DNA of 31,054 nt from Acropora yongei. Its lineage: Eukaryota; Cnidaria; Anthozoa; Scleractinia; Acroporidae. The stretch is from assembly GCA_014634225.1 (NCBI GenBank), contig BLFN01000621.1, positions 3,240,376 to 3,271,429 on the forward strand. Direction: 5' to 3'. Each line of letters opens with the position of its first letter. Position 1 is the stretch's first letter. Under the pieces are notes generated by a model. The model searched no databases, was not told the DNA's origin, and saw nothing but the letters and a program-made list of their open reading frames with translations. Below are positions 22,616-31,054 of the stretch, in pieces. A program made the position numbers and the translations under genes.

Positions 22616-25071
22616 ATGGATCTTCTGCAAAACCGCTCTGAAACGGAGAATCAAGAAACTGTCAACATTTCACAGGATAATGGCACGTCGTATTTGAAAT
22701 CTAACCATGTCGTAGTTGAAGTGTTCACGGGTGCTGCTACCAACGTGTCTCGAACTAAGGAAGAAATGTTGACTGCATGCGAAAAAATTTACAGTCCAAT
22801 GCTAAGATGTATGAAGCTCTTCGGGTTATATTTTGGAGATACTTCGATGGCGAAGTTAAGGGACGCGGATTCCACGCAGTGCGGTGGAATGATGTCATTT
22901 TCGTTCCTTTACTGCATTGTCACCAACACTTGCCTTTGGTTTAATGCAGCAATGGCTCTTGTTAGCCTTTGCATGGGGGGGTCCTCAAACCCCGTTTCCT
23001 TTTTTGTGAATCTTTCAGGTCTCCTATGGGGTCTGAAAACTGCCCTTAACTCAGTTATCTGCTTTATAGTGCTGCCATTAACAACGAGCAAGAAGTCTCG
23101 CTTTGAAAAGTTTCTTCGAAGCTTGGTAGAATCTAGCATTGATCTTAGCAAGCTTAAATCGTCGTCCATGAAAGTTCTCATTGCTACTGGCATGGCTTTG
23201 ATCTTGTCGTCTGGGTCGACCATAGTTACGTTTCTTTATATTCCTTGGACTTTTGTAGCGAATAACAAGCCTTGGAATGATTGGAACGCGTTGGCTCCTG
23301 TCTCTGCTATGATCATATCAACCTTTGTCACTGGAGCCTGGCTCTTTCCCGTTGTCTTTATTTGTACAACAAGCTTAGCACTCGAAAACCTGTTTGATCA
23401 GTTTTCTAACAGAGTTTTGTGCATTATTGATCGCCATATCTGGCAGCTTGACTTAGCGAGGTTGACAGTGGAGCACCGTAAGCTGTGTGACATTGTTGAA
23501 CTCGCAAGCGACATGCTATCCCCTTTCTTGTTTGTTCTCATAGCTGCTCACAACCCTTTAACATGCTTTTGCTTTTACGCTTCTGTAAATCCTCATCGAG
23601 CCCTGCAAGGCGACTGGCGTCAGGTCCCCTACATAGTGGGAACCCTTTTCTGGATTATGCTGTCTTCAGTGACTGTAGCTGTTATCATGGTTTTTGGGGC
23701 AAGGCTAAACGGGAAAGAAAGTGAATTATTAAAATTCTTGCATTTGAATTGAACAGTGTAAGGCCAGTTTATTTTATTAACAATAAGTGTTACAAGTACT
23801 CGGCAAATGTTGTAGAGCTTTCAAATTTGCTCGGTATAGGAGAACAGCTGTAAAGAATATTTTCAAAAAACGGACAGCTGTGTGAAAAGCTAGAGATAGG
23901 AGCAGTTTTAACTATGAAACGTGGTAAGAGCCCGACAGAAAACGTTTGAAGTGGCAACTACCAGAGTCTGGAACGTATCACCGCAAGACAAGCTTATCTA
24001 ATTTAAGAAACAAACTGTGTAAGTATCTAGGGCATAATGATATTGAGGACTACCGTTGCATTCATACCCCATAGCCCCATTTCATTATTTTTCCATATAA
24101 TGTTTATAGTTTAGAAAGTTTATATTAGCCAGCTTGGGCATCCATTTATGATCATGGTAGATCTTCTAGCATAGATAAATGAGTTATTATTATTATTCAG
24201 TTGAAAGAGGGCCCAAGCTGGAGGCTGTTAGTTAAAATAACTTGTTTACAATAGCCTTTGTAGACAAGATTTTCAATGAAACGTTTATTTTTGCCAATGA
24301 AAAGGACGGATTTTCCTCTCAGCTGTAAAAAATGAGGCAGCCATTAAAAAAAAGATCAAATTTAAGTTATTCATAGGTTCAGTTAAGTCGATTTTTTAAC
24401 AATATTTTTGCCTGCTATAACTGCTATGCTAATCTGACTACATTTTCAAATTATCCAGATTATCTGCAATTGTTTCAGCGAAGTGTAATTAACTTAGAAT
24501 TTCCTCAAACAGATTCATAGTTTTCAAACAATATTAGAAAGGGCAAAAGTCCCCGATCAAGATCAAGTCAAGGTAAGAGTTATTTCTGATGTCCGTTGTC
24601 AAAATTTACATACTAATTAGAATATATTTAATTACTATATTTTTTCCATGTTCACACGTATTTTTTTCAGTTGCTGGCCTTTATGTTTTACTTGAATGGC
24701 GAACCAAAGGGTCTGAGTATTGGAGGACTGGTTGTGATCACAAAACCACTTTGCTTGACGGTTTGTATATAAGAAAAAAATATATCACAACAAAGAGCCA
24801 AGAATTAGAGAAATCAAAACGATTACAGAAATACCAGTGTACGCGTGTAGTTTTAGCATTTTTAAATTAAAGTCTCGACAATTTTCTCGTTACGTGATGA
24901 TCAATGTTTCACAATTGTAACTTTCCACATACTCGCGTGTTGCATGAGACCTTAAAATCTGTTCCTTCGTATTAAAAAATGAGCTTGTTTCCATCTTTAG
25001 CATGTATTCTTTTTTAGATTGTTGGAATCATCGTGTCCTATTTTGCTGTTATGCTCTCGCTTCCAACGTGA
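22616..25071 (+). CDS. Grl-A: insect-type gustatory-receptor-like protein, four exons, damaged first donor
   Basis: Exon 1 starts at ATG 22616 and encodes about six membrane spans (roughly residues 95-118, 128-158, 188-214, 227-258, 303-326, 340-365). Conserved blocks include LFGLYFGD, SRFEKFLRSLVESS and EHRKLCDIVELASDMLSPFL. Comparison with Grl-C places further exons at 24513-24572 (IHSFQTILERAKVPDQDQVK), 24671-24760 (GEPKGLSIGGLVVITKPLCL) and 25018-25071 (IVGIIVSYFAVMLSLPT then TGA), completing TM7. Expected total is about 434 residues. Insect GR/OR relatives are seven-pass cation channels with inverted topology; cnidarian Grl proteins belong to the same superfamily, and one in Nematostella was reported in development. 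The exon 1 donor is not in frame: GAAA at 23717-23720 looks like an extra 4 nt. Without splicing the frame ends at 23752 (378 residues, six spans). Confidence 0.8.
23717..23726 (+). other. Grl-A exon 1 splice-donor lesion (extra GAAA)
   Basis: In Grl-C the exon ends VNEK|GTAATA in phase 0. Here LNGK is followed by GAAA then GTGAAT, so the only nearby GT (23721) is in phase 1. Joining it to the exon 2 acceptor (24512/24513) meets TAG within two codons. Removing one GAAA would restore phase 0. Confidence 0.6.
23890..24203 (+). mobile_element. Degenerate LINE 3' remnant in Grl-A intron 1
   Basis: Frames near 23948-24072 read TTRVWNVSPQDKLI, and after a shift NLRNKLCKYLGHND then IEDYRCIHTP. This is the typical C-terminus of a non-LTR retrotransposon RT ORF (TRxWNxLP...FKxxL). 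It ends in a (TTA)n tail at about 24182-24198. It is frameshifted and old. Confidence 0.65.
24513..24572 (+). CDS. Grl-A exon 2 (60 nt)
   Basis: Acceptor CCTCAAACAG and donor CAAG|GTAAGA, phase 0. The matching Grl-C exon starts with the same I-H-x-F after CAG, which picks this acceptor over an alternative AG at 24496-24497. Confidence 0.75.
24671..24760 (+). CDS. Grl-A exon 3 (90 nt, start of TM7)
   Basis: Acceptor TTTTTTTCAG, donor ACG|GTTTGT, 30 codons in phase 0. The block G-x-P-x-G-L-[ST]-[IV]-G-G-L-V-V is shared with Grl-C exon 3, which has exactly the same length. A longer frame in another phase here (24589-24870) is a shadow. Confidence 0.85.
25018..25071 (+). CDS. Grl-A exon 4 (54 nt, end of TM7)
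   Basis: Acceptor TTCTTTTTTAG, 17 residues then TGA. It corresponds to the insect GR signature region T-Y-hhhhh-Q-F, here V-S-Y-F-A-V-M-L-S-L. The S-[IL]-P-T-stop ending is shared with Grl-C. Confidence 0.85.
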   Translation: MVGIIVSYFAVMLSLPT

Positions 25072-25558
25072 TGTTACGTGAAAAGAATTTTGGGCTTCGC
25101 AACGAGCTGGAAGAAAGTGTAAAGCACCTTCTAATTCTTGATCTGTGATATTATCGAGTACTTTAAATTTTGTAACCGCAGACGAGTTCTCATTATTGCT
25201 GATTTCTGTGTACTTGAGAAATTGGTAGATTTTCTGTAGGTAAAAGGCATTTGTAGTGTCGTAACTTGACCTTGTATTTTGTATTTTTTCATTTATTGAA
25301 ATTTCCGTTGGAAAATGTCGCGAGGAAATTGACCCAGATTCCCCGCCCTAGTTTGAGTGTGCATACACTTTTTATTTATTTATTTTTCAAAAAACACACG
25401 CTAAGGAAGCTTTTACGAGATTTACTTGAATCCACTTGATGACTTTCAGAACCTCAAGTCATTAACCATAAATATACTCTCGACCTTCGCTCGTGTTGAA
25501 TTCCCACATCCTTTTGATGCAGTCTAATAACTGAGCATAGAATGCAATCGTTTACGTT
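25072..25558. other. Spacer between Grl-A and Grl-B
   Basis: No gene seen. It includes a TTTATTTATTTATTTTTC tract near 25369-25388. I looked on the minus strand for Grl-B exons 2-4 and could not recognise them. Confidence 0.4.
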
Positions 25559-25924
25559 TGCGTTTACTCTTGTTGTAAACATCATGCAACATCACAGCTA
25601 TTATAGTAACTACGGAGAGAAAAGCCAGTAGATGGCTCTGGATAGCTCTGAAAGTCATTAAATTAATCTCACGAACATCACCAAGCAACGTTCAAGGTGG
25701 ATGCGAAGAAACGTGAAATAATGCGATATGAGCAGACACAAGAACCAGAAGAAGAGTTCGAACTCAGTTGACACTTTTAAACGACAACTTAAATCACATC
25801 TTTTTCTTTGTTCTTATGTAAATTGCTGACCTGTTTTACTATGTTTAAGTTTTTGTTTTATTTTTTATTTTTTTAGTTTAAACTGTAAAGCGCCATTGAA
25901 CCATTGGGAAATGGCGCTCATCAA

Positions 25925-25963
<39 letters not shown>

Positions 25964-26700
25964 GAACCAGGAAAAATGGTGACAGTATCTTGCTCGCCAG
26001 ATCAGAAATGGCACAAAGTTTCCGATGTTCTTCCATCATCGCTCCCAAGTCGAGTTGTCAGGCTTGGACGCTATTATAAAGTGCTCTTCTACCAATATCA
26101 TCGAAAAAGTGCTCGAGGACTGTGCTTCTAGCACACATGAAGGTAACTGGAAGAAGCTGTGCACTTGCCAAACAGATGAGGATTATAACCACAGTGACAA
26201 TGTGAAATCCATACCATTCACTCTAAGGCTTATGATATCCAACCCACTCCATGGCAGGAAAAAAAAAGCAAGTCATGTTTGTTATTGTCAGTGATGTCCA
26301 GACTATACCAGCCATTAATAGACTTTTGAGGGAATAAGGTTTCAGTTTTTTCAAATCAACGCCAGATTCCACCAATTTCTGAAGATACTGTTCGAACCGT
26401 GATGTCATTCGTTCGGTTATTGAAAGTACGACTAAGGAAATTGTGGCGACGAGCGCAGAAGAAATTGCTCAACAGCACGAAGAACACAGCAGGGTTTGAT
26501 ATCCCTGCCACGCCGATACTAACGAAGACCGAGACAAACTGGAACCAAAGACCAGTCATTATGCAAGGGAATAAGGAACAAGGATAATTTTCATTTATTG
26601 GCCTGTCTCTCAGCTTTTTCATTGCGGTATCTCCAAAACACAGCCCAAAAAACGTACTTCATAGATTTCAGTAGAGGACTTTAAATTTCCTCATGCCTAA
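25559..26700 (-). pseudogene. Grl-B: gustatory-receptor-like pseudogene split by a LINE
   Basis: Minus-strand homology to Grl-A exon 1 runs almost end to end, across several frames. In order: EEI-stop-SPLLKSMK near 26685; FFGLCFGDTAMKKLRDR; ISNPAVFFVLLSN; a frameshift near 26445; ISLVVLSITERMTSRFEQYL with KLVESGVDLKKLK; GYHKP then a stop near 26223; VLEHFFDDIGRRALYNSVQA, stop, QLDLGAMEEHRKLCAIS and LASKILSPFFLVL to 25962. After the LINE it resumes at 25748 with LVLVSAHIALFHV, a stop, and HLLAFLSVVTIIAVML. At least three in-frame stops and two or more frameshifts mark it as non-functional. Exons 2-4 were not found. It lies in tandem, same strand, downstream of Grl-C, which suggests local duplication, yet its exon 1 resembles Grl-A more. 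Confidence 0.8.
25749..25961 (+). mobile_element. 5'-truncated LINE inserted into Grl-B, with 9-bp target-site duplication
   Basis: AAGAACCAG occurs at 25740-25748 and again at 25962-25970, on both sides. Between them is the end of a LINE ORF (KSSNSVDTFKRQLKSHLFLC then stop near 25830), a 3' UTR with GTAAAGCGCCATTGAACC...AAATGGCGCTCATC (a short inverted repeat), and a (TTA)n tail at 25927-25961. The insertion is antisense to the pseudogene, and receptor homology continues on both sides. Confidence 0.9.
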
Positions 26701-27078
26701 GGCGTTAAGGCTTCTTCATTTCTCGTAGCGTTGTCCCTATACGCTTCATGATTGTCTGACTTGATACTAGAGGCGTCGTTTCACTTTTCTCTCTTATGTA
26801 GTTAACAGTCCCTTGATGGTTGTTCTCAGATATACTTTTGCAAGAAAGCATCGTTCTTCAATTTAGTGACTCTTGTCAGAATAAAATGGGTTCAAACCAC
26901 TTTTGTGAAAAAATTATTACATGAGACCAAGTGACCTAGGCGATTATAATGCATTCGGGGTTTAGCGAAGTATTTATATTCATTTGGAGTGCATCTAAAG
27001 GAGAATTTTAGGCCATCAATATCTGTTCTTTTTTTGTCATTTCGATTCAGCAGTTAACGTTGAATACGATGAATAAAT
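26701..27078. other. Spacer between Grl-B and Grl-C
   Basis: No gene or repeat recognised. It would hold any Grl-C 3' UTR on the minus strand; no AATAAA was found there. Confidence 0.4.
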
Positions 27079-27132
27079 TTAAGTTGGTATAGATATGAGG
27101 ACAGTGAAATAAGAGATCACCAACCCGACAAT
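27079..27132 (-). CDS. Grl-C exon 4 (54 nt, end of TM7)
   Basis: Acceptor TTGCTTTTCAG, then IVGLVISYFTVLISIPT and TAA. Length, phase and ending match Grl-A exon 4. Confidence 0.88.
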   Translation of the reverse strand: MVGLVISYFTVLISIPT

Positions 27133-28541
27133 CTGAAAAGCAATTAACAAAGAGAAAAACAATTATAGGTTTCTTTTATATTACATTAGGTTTCGTAGTA
27201 TGGGAGATTTCTGTTATGTTTGAAACAATGATGGTAAACATAAAACAGTCTCATTGGTATAGAAGTCATCGGCTGAAATCAGGCCACAAGTAAATTGTTT
27301 ACGCACAGCGTATTCTTAAGAATAATTTACGTAAACAGGTGAAAATTATTTCCGACGTATTGCCACAAGAGCGTTAGAGGAAATTGAAAATACTAACCTA
27401 AATTATTCTCAGGATGCAATCCAACTCAATGAGAGTCCAGTTGCGTCTGTTTGTTCTTAAAAGAAACCATCGAGCTGGTTTGGCAACAGTATAGGCACAC
27501 TGAGCAATAACAAGATTTATTGCATTTGTGTCTACTTCATAGCGCTCGCTCACAAATTAAATGCAATTGATTTTAAAGTAATTGAAACCGGCAAAACACG
27601 CTCAGCAGCTCCCTTTACTTGACAGGTTTCTAGCATCCACATCCAATTCAGTTATTTATTGAAAATGCATTACTTACTTTAAAACTGACAATAACTTACC
27701 GAGACGACAAGGGACTTATTAACAACTACCAGCCCTCCAACCGTCAATCCAATTGGACCTCCACGAAGGTGCGTTAGAAAATGTGTCAGCTGATAAGACG
27801 AAAAGAAGTAAACGACAGAAATTAAACTTGTCCTCCCTCACTGCTATTCTAAAGACCAATAGTCCCAAAACAGTTATCCTTACAGGCTGGTGGGTTGCAA
27901 AAATATCTTCTCCAGGTGAAATTATTTTTCAACCTGTATAAGGCAAAATCAAAATAGCTAAAGGGTTGTCGAACTATCTGTGATTAAGTTCGTATCAAAT
28001 TTGTTTTCTTGTTGACAACAATACGAATTTAGAACTTGTGTAGGAAATAAAGGCCAGTTCAATTAGGAATTCAATCCAGCGAGTTTACTGATAAACAGAT
28101 AGAATCAAATGTGACACGTATTAATTAAAAAGTTTACCAGATATCCTGTTGGTTGGTACATCGGTGGAAAAAAACCACCACTCTGGTAAATACAAATATC
28201 ATGGTTTGAGTTGCAGTACCAGCCGGGTGTGGTGACATGAATCCTTACCAGTATTATCAGGAGCTGATGAGTAAGAGAATGCAACTCCCATACTAAGCAC
28301 GGCATGTCACGGCATTTTTACAGACTTATCTATTTTTAGCTTACCTCTTCTTTTGTGAAAGAAAGGCAGTTTCGGTCAAGTGACGCGTGACGCAGTGCAG
28401 TTTTTTTTGTGATTGGTCATGGCACTCCCATGGGAGACTCAATCCAGGGAAATTCGATCTTAAAATAAATCGGTCTGATGAAAACACCGTGATAGGATTG
28501 TAGTGGAGTTGCGTGCTCCTACTAATCGACTGCCTGTATTA

Positions 28542-28572
<31 letters not shown>

Positions 28573-30533
28573 TGACTCAGAGGCCATGAGGGCGAGAGGA
28601 ATAACTGTTTTAGTAAAACCCAGCTAGTTGGTCAAAAAAAATATCGGCACAGAAGATCTTACGCTAGCTAAAGCTTTAATCTTTCTTTGCCGCCAAAACA
28701 TAACGTCAAATATGGCGGGCGCTTTTCGCAAGTAGTGGGCTATAACATATAGCCTAGTAGTTGCTCAACCAATCAGAATGCAGCATTAACAATAGACCAC
28801 TAGTTGGATTTTACTAATTTAATATCAGCGAGCAAGTGGCTAACGTTTTCAATGGTCGACGGAGTTAGTTTTACTCCGTGATGCAATGAATGATTAAAGT
28901 AGTTCCTTACCTCCAAGTGTTCCTCCAGACCAGTAACATTCACCTTTTGCAAAGCGTCATAAAAGCCGTGAATCTGTAATGAATTGGCACAATGATTTCA
29001 ATTGGAAATTTCCCTCTATTTTTGCCTTATCATTTTTCAAGGAACCCCTTTGTGCGATCCAGTGTTGCAAAATTGGGTTAAAAATTGCACAGTGCCATGT
29101 TGAAGACAGCAGCTCATTTCCTGGATACTCCTTTGTGATACTCGTACAACATTCAAGTAATGGACAACAACCTCTTCAAGAAAACAGTTCATGCGAACTT
29201 CAGTTAGAAAAAGAAGCTGTTTCGAAAAAAAATAGCAATTTTTATTCTCAAATGAATAAAACCGGAACAGTAGTTTCCTACTCAGCCCTCCTTTGAAGAG
29301 CTAGCCTACTGCTTTTTAAGCAGCTTAATTGGTATCCGTCATCACTATACATTTCCAATGGATTTCTGTATGTAATTACATAGTTGTCAACTAAATGAAG
29401 ACTTTCTTGTTTAATAGGCCTGCTTTTCCCGGAAAATCAGTCTACTGGGCTAAGCCCTAAGTTTTACTTAAATGTATTACCTTTTCGTTAACTCGTACTC
29501 CATACTTGAGGATGATAGCGAGTTTCGATATAACTCCCACACACCAATAAGAGTCAATGAAGATAAATACAACTTTGGAGGATGGAGACCTTACAAGTTG
29601 ATACAAACAGATACAAAGCAAAGGGATGTCCAAGGCAAGCGTCACCAAAAGAAGAGGTGAAAACACACTGTCTGCTAAGGCCACAGTTTCACAAAGTCTT
29701 AGATGATCTTGTCGTAACAGTCGAATGTTGATACAGGTGGAGGGATCGGAAAGCGTCTTTTTTTTCAGAGACTCAAACATTCCTGCAAGAATTGCGCTTG
29801 ATACACAGAAAAGCACAAAAGGCACGAGCCATGAAAAACTAACACTCGCAGCAAACAATAGATGAAGGAGACGGTAGGGAAGCAAACCATTCCAAGGTCG
29901 AAATCTCGCTGGCGATAAGTTTTCGTAAATGTCAAGAAGTATGATGCAAAGGATGTTACATACAGCGTAAGAGCAAGCCAGAATAATAAGGAAATAGACG
30001 GACTTTTTTGTTATTCCACTGAAATCACTTGTGGTCTGGAGAAGATTTGTGATGAACCGAGTTAAGCGAGAAGGTAGTCTTTTACGCTTTGGCAAAACTA
30101 CAAGACTGACGCATGCAAGCACAGCACCATGAAGATACCAAACACCGTAGACCAGTAACGTATAAAAATTAAGCAATTCCGAAAAACCCTCAAGGAAAAG
30201 ACTTATCACAGTCTTAGCTACCAGAATCCACTGGCACAGAGTCAGGAAAACACAGTAAAAGCGAACAAAACTTAAAGAGTCCCTCTGTTGATTATTATTT
30301 CCATACAGTGAATTGTCACCATAGAAAATTCCAGTGATCTTCATCAATTTGAAAACTGGATCCAACTTTGATGAAAAGTCTCTGAGACGAATGTTGTAAT
30401 TTTCCATGTCACTAATAAGATGGGGTGTGTTAATTACTCTGGCGGCCTCCATCTCGAGGCTTCTTTCCAGATTACTTCCACGATTTTCTTCATCTTTGAT
30501 ATGAACCTTCATGTTTTCAGTTGGAGATTTCAT
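27079..30533 (-). CDS. Grl-C: insect-type gustatory-receptor-like protein, four exons, intact
   Basis: Minus-strand exons 30533-29481 (351 codons), 28973-28911 (21), 27789-27700 (30) and 27132-27079 (17 plus TAA) give 419 residues. All junctions are GT-AG in phase 0. Exon 1 has a long hydrophilic, charged N-terminus of about 65 residues, then KLDPVFKLMKITGIFYGDNS (similar to Grl-A MKLFGLYFGD) and about six spans. The DHLRLCETVALADSVFSPLL block is the counterpart of Grl-A HRKLCDIVELASDMLSPFL. Exons 3 and 4 provide TM7 (GPIGLTVGGLVVVNKSLVVS, then IVGLVISYFTVLISIPT). Membrane topology is presumably N-inside, as in the insect family. The function (chemosensory, developmental or other ligand-gated channel) cannot be told. 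Reading exon 1 past its donor into the intron ends at a TAG and gives a false 358-residue six-span protein. Confidence 0.88.
27700..27789 (-). CDS. Grl-C exon 3 (90 nt, start of TM7)
   Basis: Acceptor CGTCTTATCAG, donor TCG|GTAAGT. It encodes LTHFLTHLRGGPIGLTVGGL and then VVVNKSLVVS. It is identical in length and phase to Grl-A exon 3. Confidence 0.88.
28543..28608. repeat. Hairpin-forming inverted repeat
   Basis: The arm at 28543-28569 (ACAATTATTCCTCGAGCCCG...) pairs with 28583-28608 (...GGGCGAGAGGAATAACTGT) around a short loop. It lies in Grl-C intron 2, next to the MITE that follows. Confidence 0.6.
28611..28816. mobile_element. MITE-like element with about 22-bp terminal inverted repeats
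   Basis: TAGTAAAACCCAGCTAGTTG at 28611-28630 is matched by the reverse complement of ACCACTAGTTGGATTTTACT at 28796-28815, with about 19 of 22 positions pairing over the full arms. The interior (about 160 bp) is non-coding and includes CAACCAATCAGAATGCAGCA. The adjoining hairpin at 28543-28608 may belong to the same element. Confidence 0.6.
28911..28973 (-). CDS. Grl-C exon 2 (63 nt)
   Basis: Acceptor CATTACAG, donor GAG|GTAAGG. It encodes IHGFYDALQKVNVTGLEEHL plus Glu, the counterpart of Grl-A exon 2 (shared I-H-x-F...L). Confidence 0.8.
29481..30533 (-). CDS. Grl-C exon 1
   Basis: Start ATG at 30533-30531. It ends VNEK with donor AAAG|GTAATA at 29480, which matches the end of homology with Grl-A (LNGK). 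Confidence 0.88.
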
Positions 30534-31054
30534 GCACTACACGGTTTTCTATTATACCAGTCGCATATATGCAGGTAGATCTCCGCTGCGTAAATTAATT
30601 AACAAAACGTTGCTCAACTCAGAAATTTTCAGCAATCCTTATCGAGATAATTGTGAATTTAAAGTCCCTATCGGCCCAATTGTTCCCTGAATGCACCTGC
30701 TTATGGGTAATAAAAGGTATTAGTTAAATTGAATTAGTTTCATCAGATGTGTCCAAACAATGAAGCAAATTGATTTTACTGGGAATATCGTTTTCTGACA
30801 TCAATTGATTGTCTGGCACAGTAAAGTAATCCTCTGGTCTTTGTCCTGTTGTTCAAGCAAGATTTTTTTATTTAAAACTTCATTCGGAGTATTCGTATCA
30901 TTGCTAAACATTTATTGAAATTTTGTTGAATATACCTATCATCTCAGCGGGGATAAAGTTCAGCAATAAGCAATTTCCCCATAAGGTTTCACACAAACAC
31001 AGTTAAATGGTAGTTGAATCAATAGTTAGCAAAGAAAATGTTCTTTGGGAATTT
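30534..31054. other. Upstream flank of Grl-C
   Basis: AT-rich sequence that should contain the Grl-C 5' UTR and promoter. No defined element or other gene seen before the window ends. Confidence 0.4.

Larger units (their letters stand above)
27790..28910 (-). other. Grl-C intron 2
   Basis: 1.1 kb with the hairpin and MITE above. A reverse 66-codon frame (28105-28305) shows no homology to the receptor and is not an exon. Confidence 0.6.

Noticed and set aside
24589..24870. 93-codon frame over Grl-A exon 3
   Set aside because: A different frame; the Grl-C comparison shows that the true coding phase is another one with splice sites at 24670/24671 and 24760/24761.
28105..28305. 66-codon reverse frame in Grl-C intron 2 as a receptor exon
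   Set aside because: No resemblance to Grl-A or Grl-B, and exons 2 and 3 already join in phase without it.

Overview
This window looks like nuclear DNA of an animal, most likely an anthozoan cnidarian (stony-coral-like). The evidence is spliced genes with GT-AG introns, an ACK/TNK-family tyrosine kinase, insect-type gustatory-receptor-like (Grl) seven-pass proteins, an intronless rhodopsin-class GPCR, and many eukaryotic repeats: tRNA-derived SINEs, 5'-truncated LINEs with (ATT)n tails, and foldback/MITE elements. The organism call is inference; no species was identified. One run of N (10096-11054) is an assembly gap.

Layout. (1) 124-426, +: last coding exon of a CDKAL1-like tRNA methylthiotransferase, with its C-terminal membrane anchor. 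(2) 427-2020: intergenic, holding a tRNA-derived SINE. (3) 2021-15380, +: one ACK/TNK-like non-receptor tyrosine kinase gene. I could reconstruct ten exons: SAM, complete kinase domain, second half of SH3, two microexons and a 2.07-kb tail exon. At least one exon, carrying the SH3 N-terminal half, must lie in the N gap. The tail has nine Y-x-N motifs, seven of them Y-E-N, resembling an array of Grb2-SH2 docking sites. Introns carry MITEs, a 125-bp tandem duplication, a foldback element, an antisense broken gene fragment and a SINE. (4) 17246-18253, -: intronless class A GPCR. (5) 18254-22600: mostly geneless, with a truncated LINE at 20560-21242 and a diverged tandem duplication at 22171-22460. 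(6) 22616-30533: a cluster of three Grl loci. Grl-A (+) keeps all four exons but has a 4-nt problem at its first splice donor. Grl-B (-) is a pseudogene split by a LINE with a visible 9-bp target-site duplication. Grl-C (-) is an intact four-exon gene of 419 codons.

How the genes relate. The kinase is a cytosolic signalling protein, and its tail suggests that it recruits SH2, SH3 and WW adaptors itself. The GPCR and the Grl proteins are membrane proteins with probable receptor or channel roles. The Grl loci are paralogues from local duplication, and comparing them fixed the small 3' exons (60, 63, 90 and 54 nt) that open reading frames alone would miss. CDKAL1 is an unrelated neighbour.

Main points to check: the Y-x-N tail of the kinase, the conserved Grl exon structure, the Grl-A donor lesion and the LINE insertion in Grl-B.
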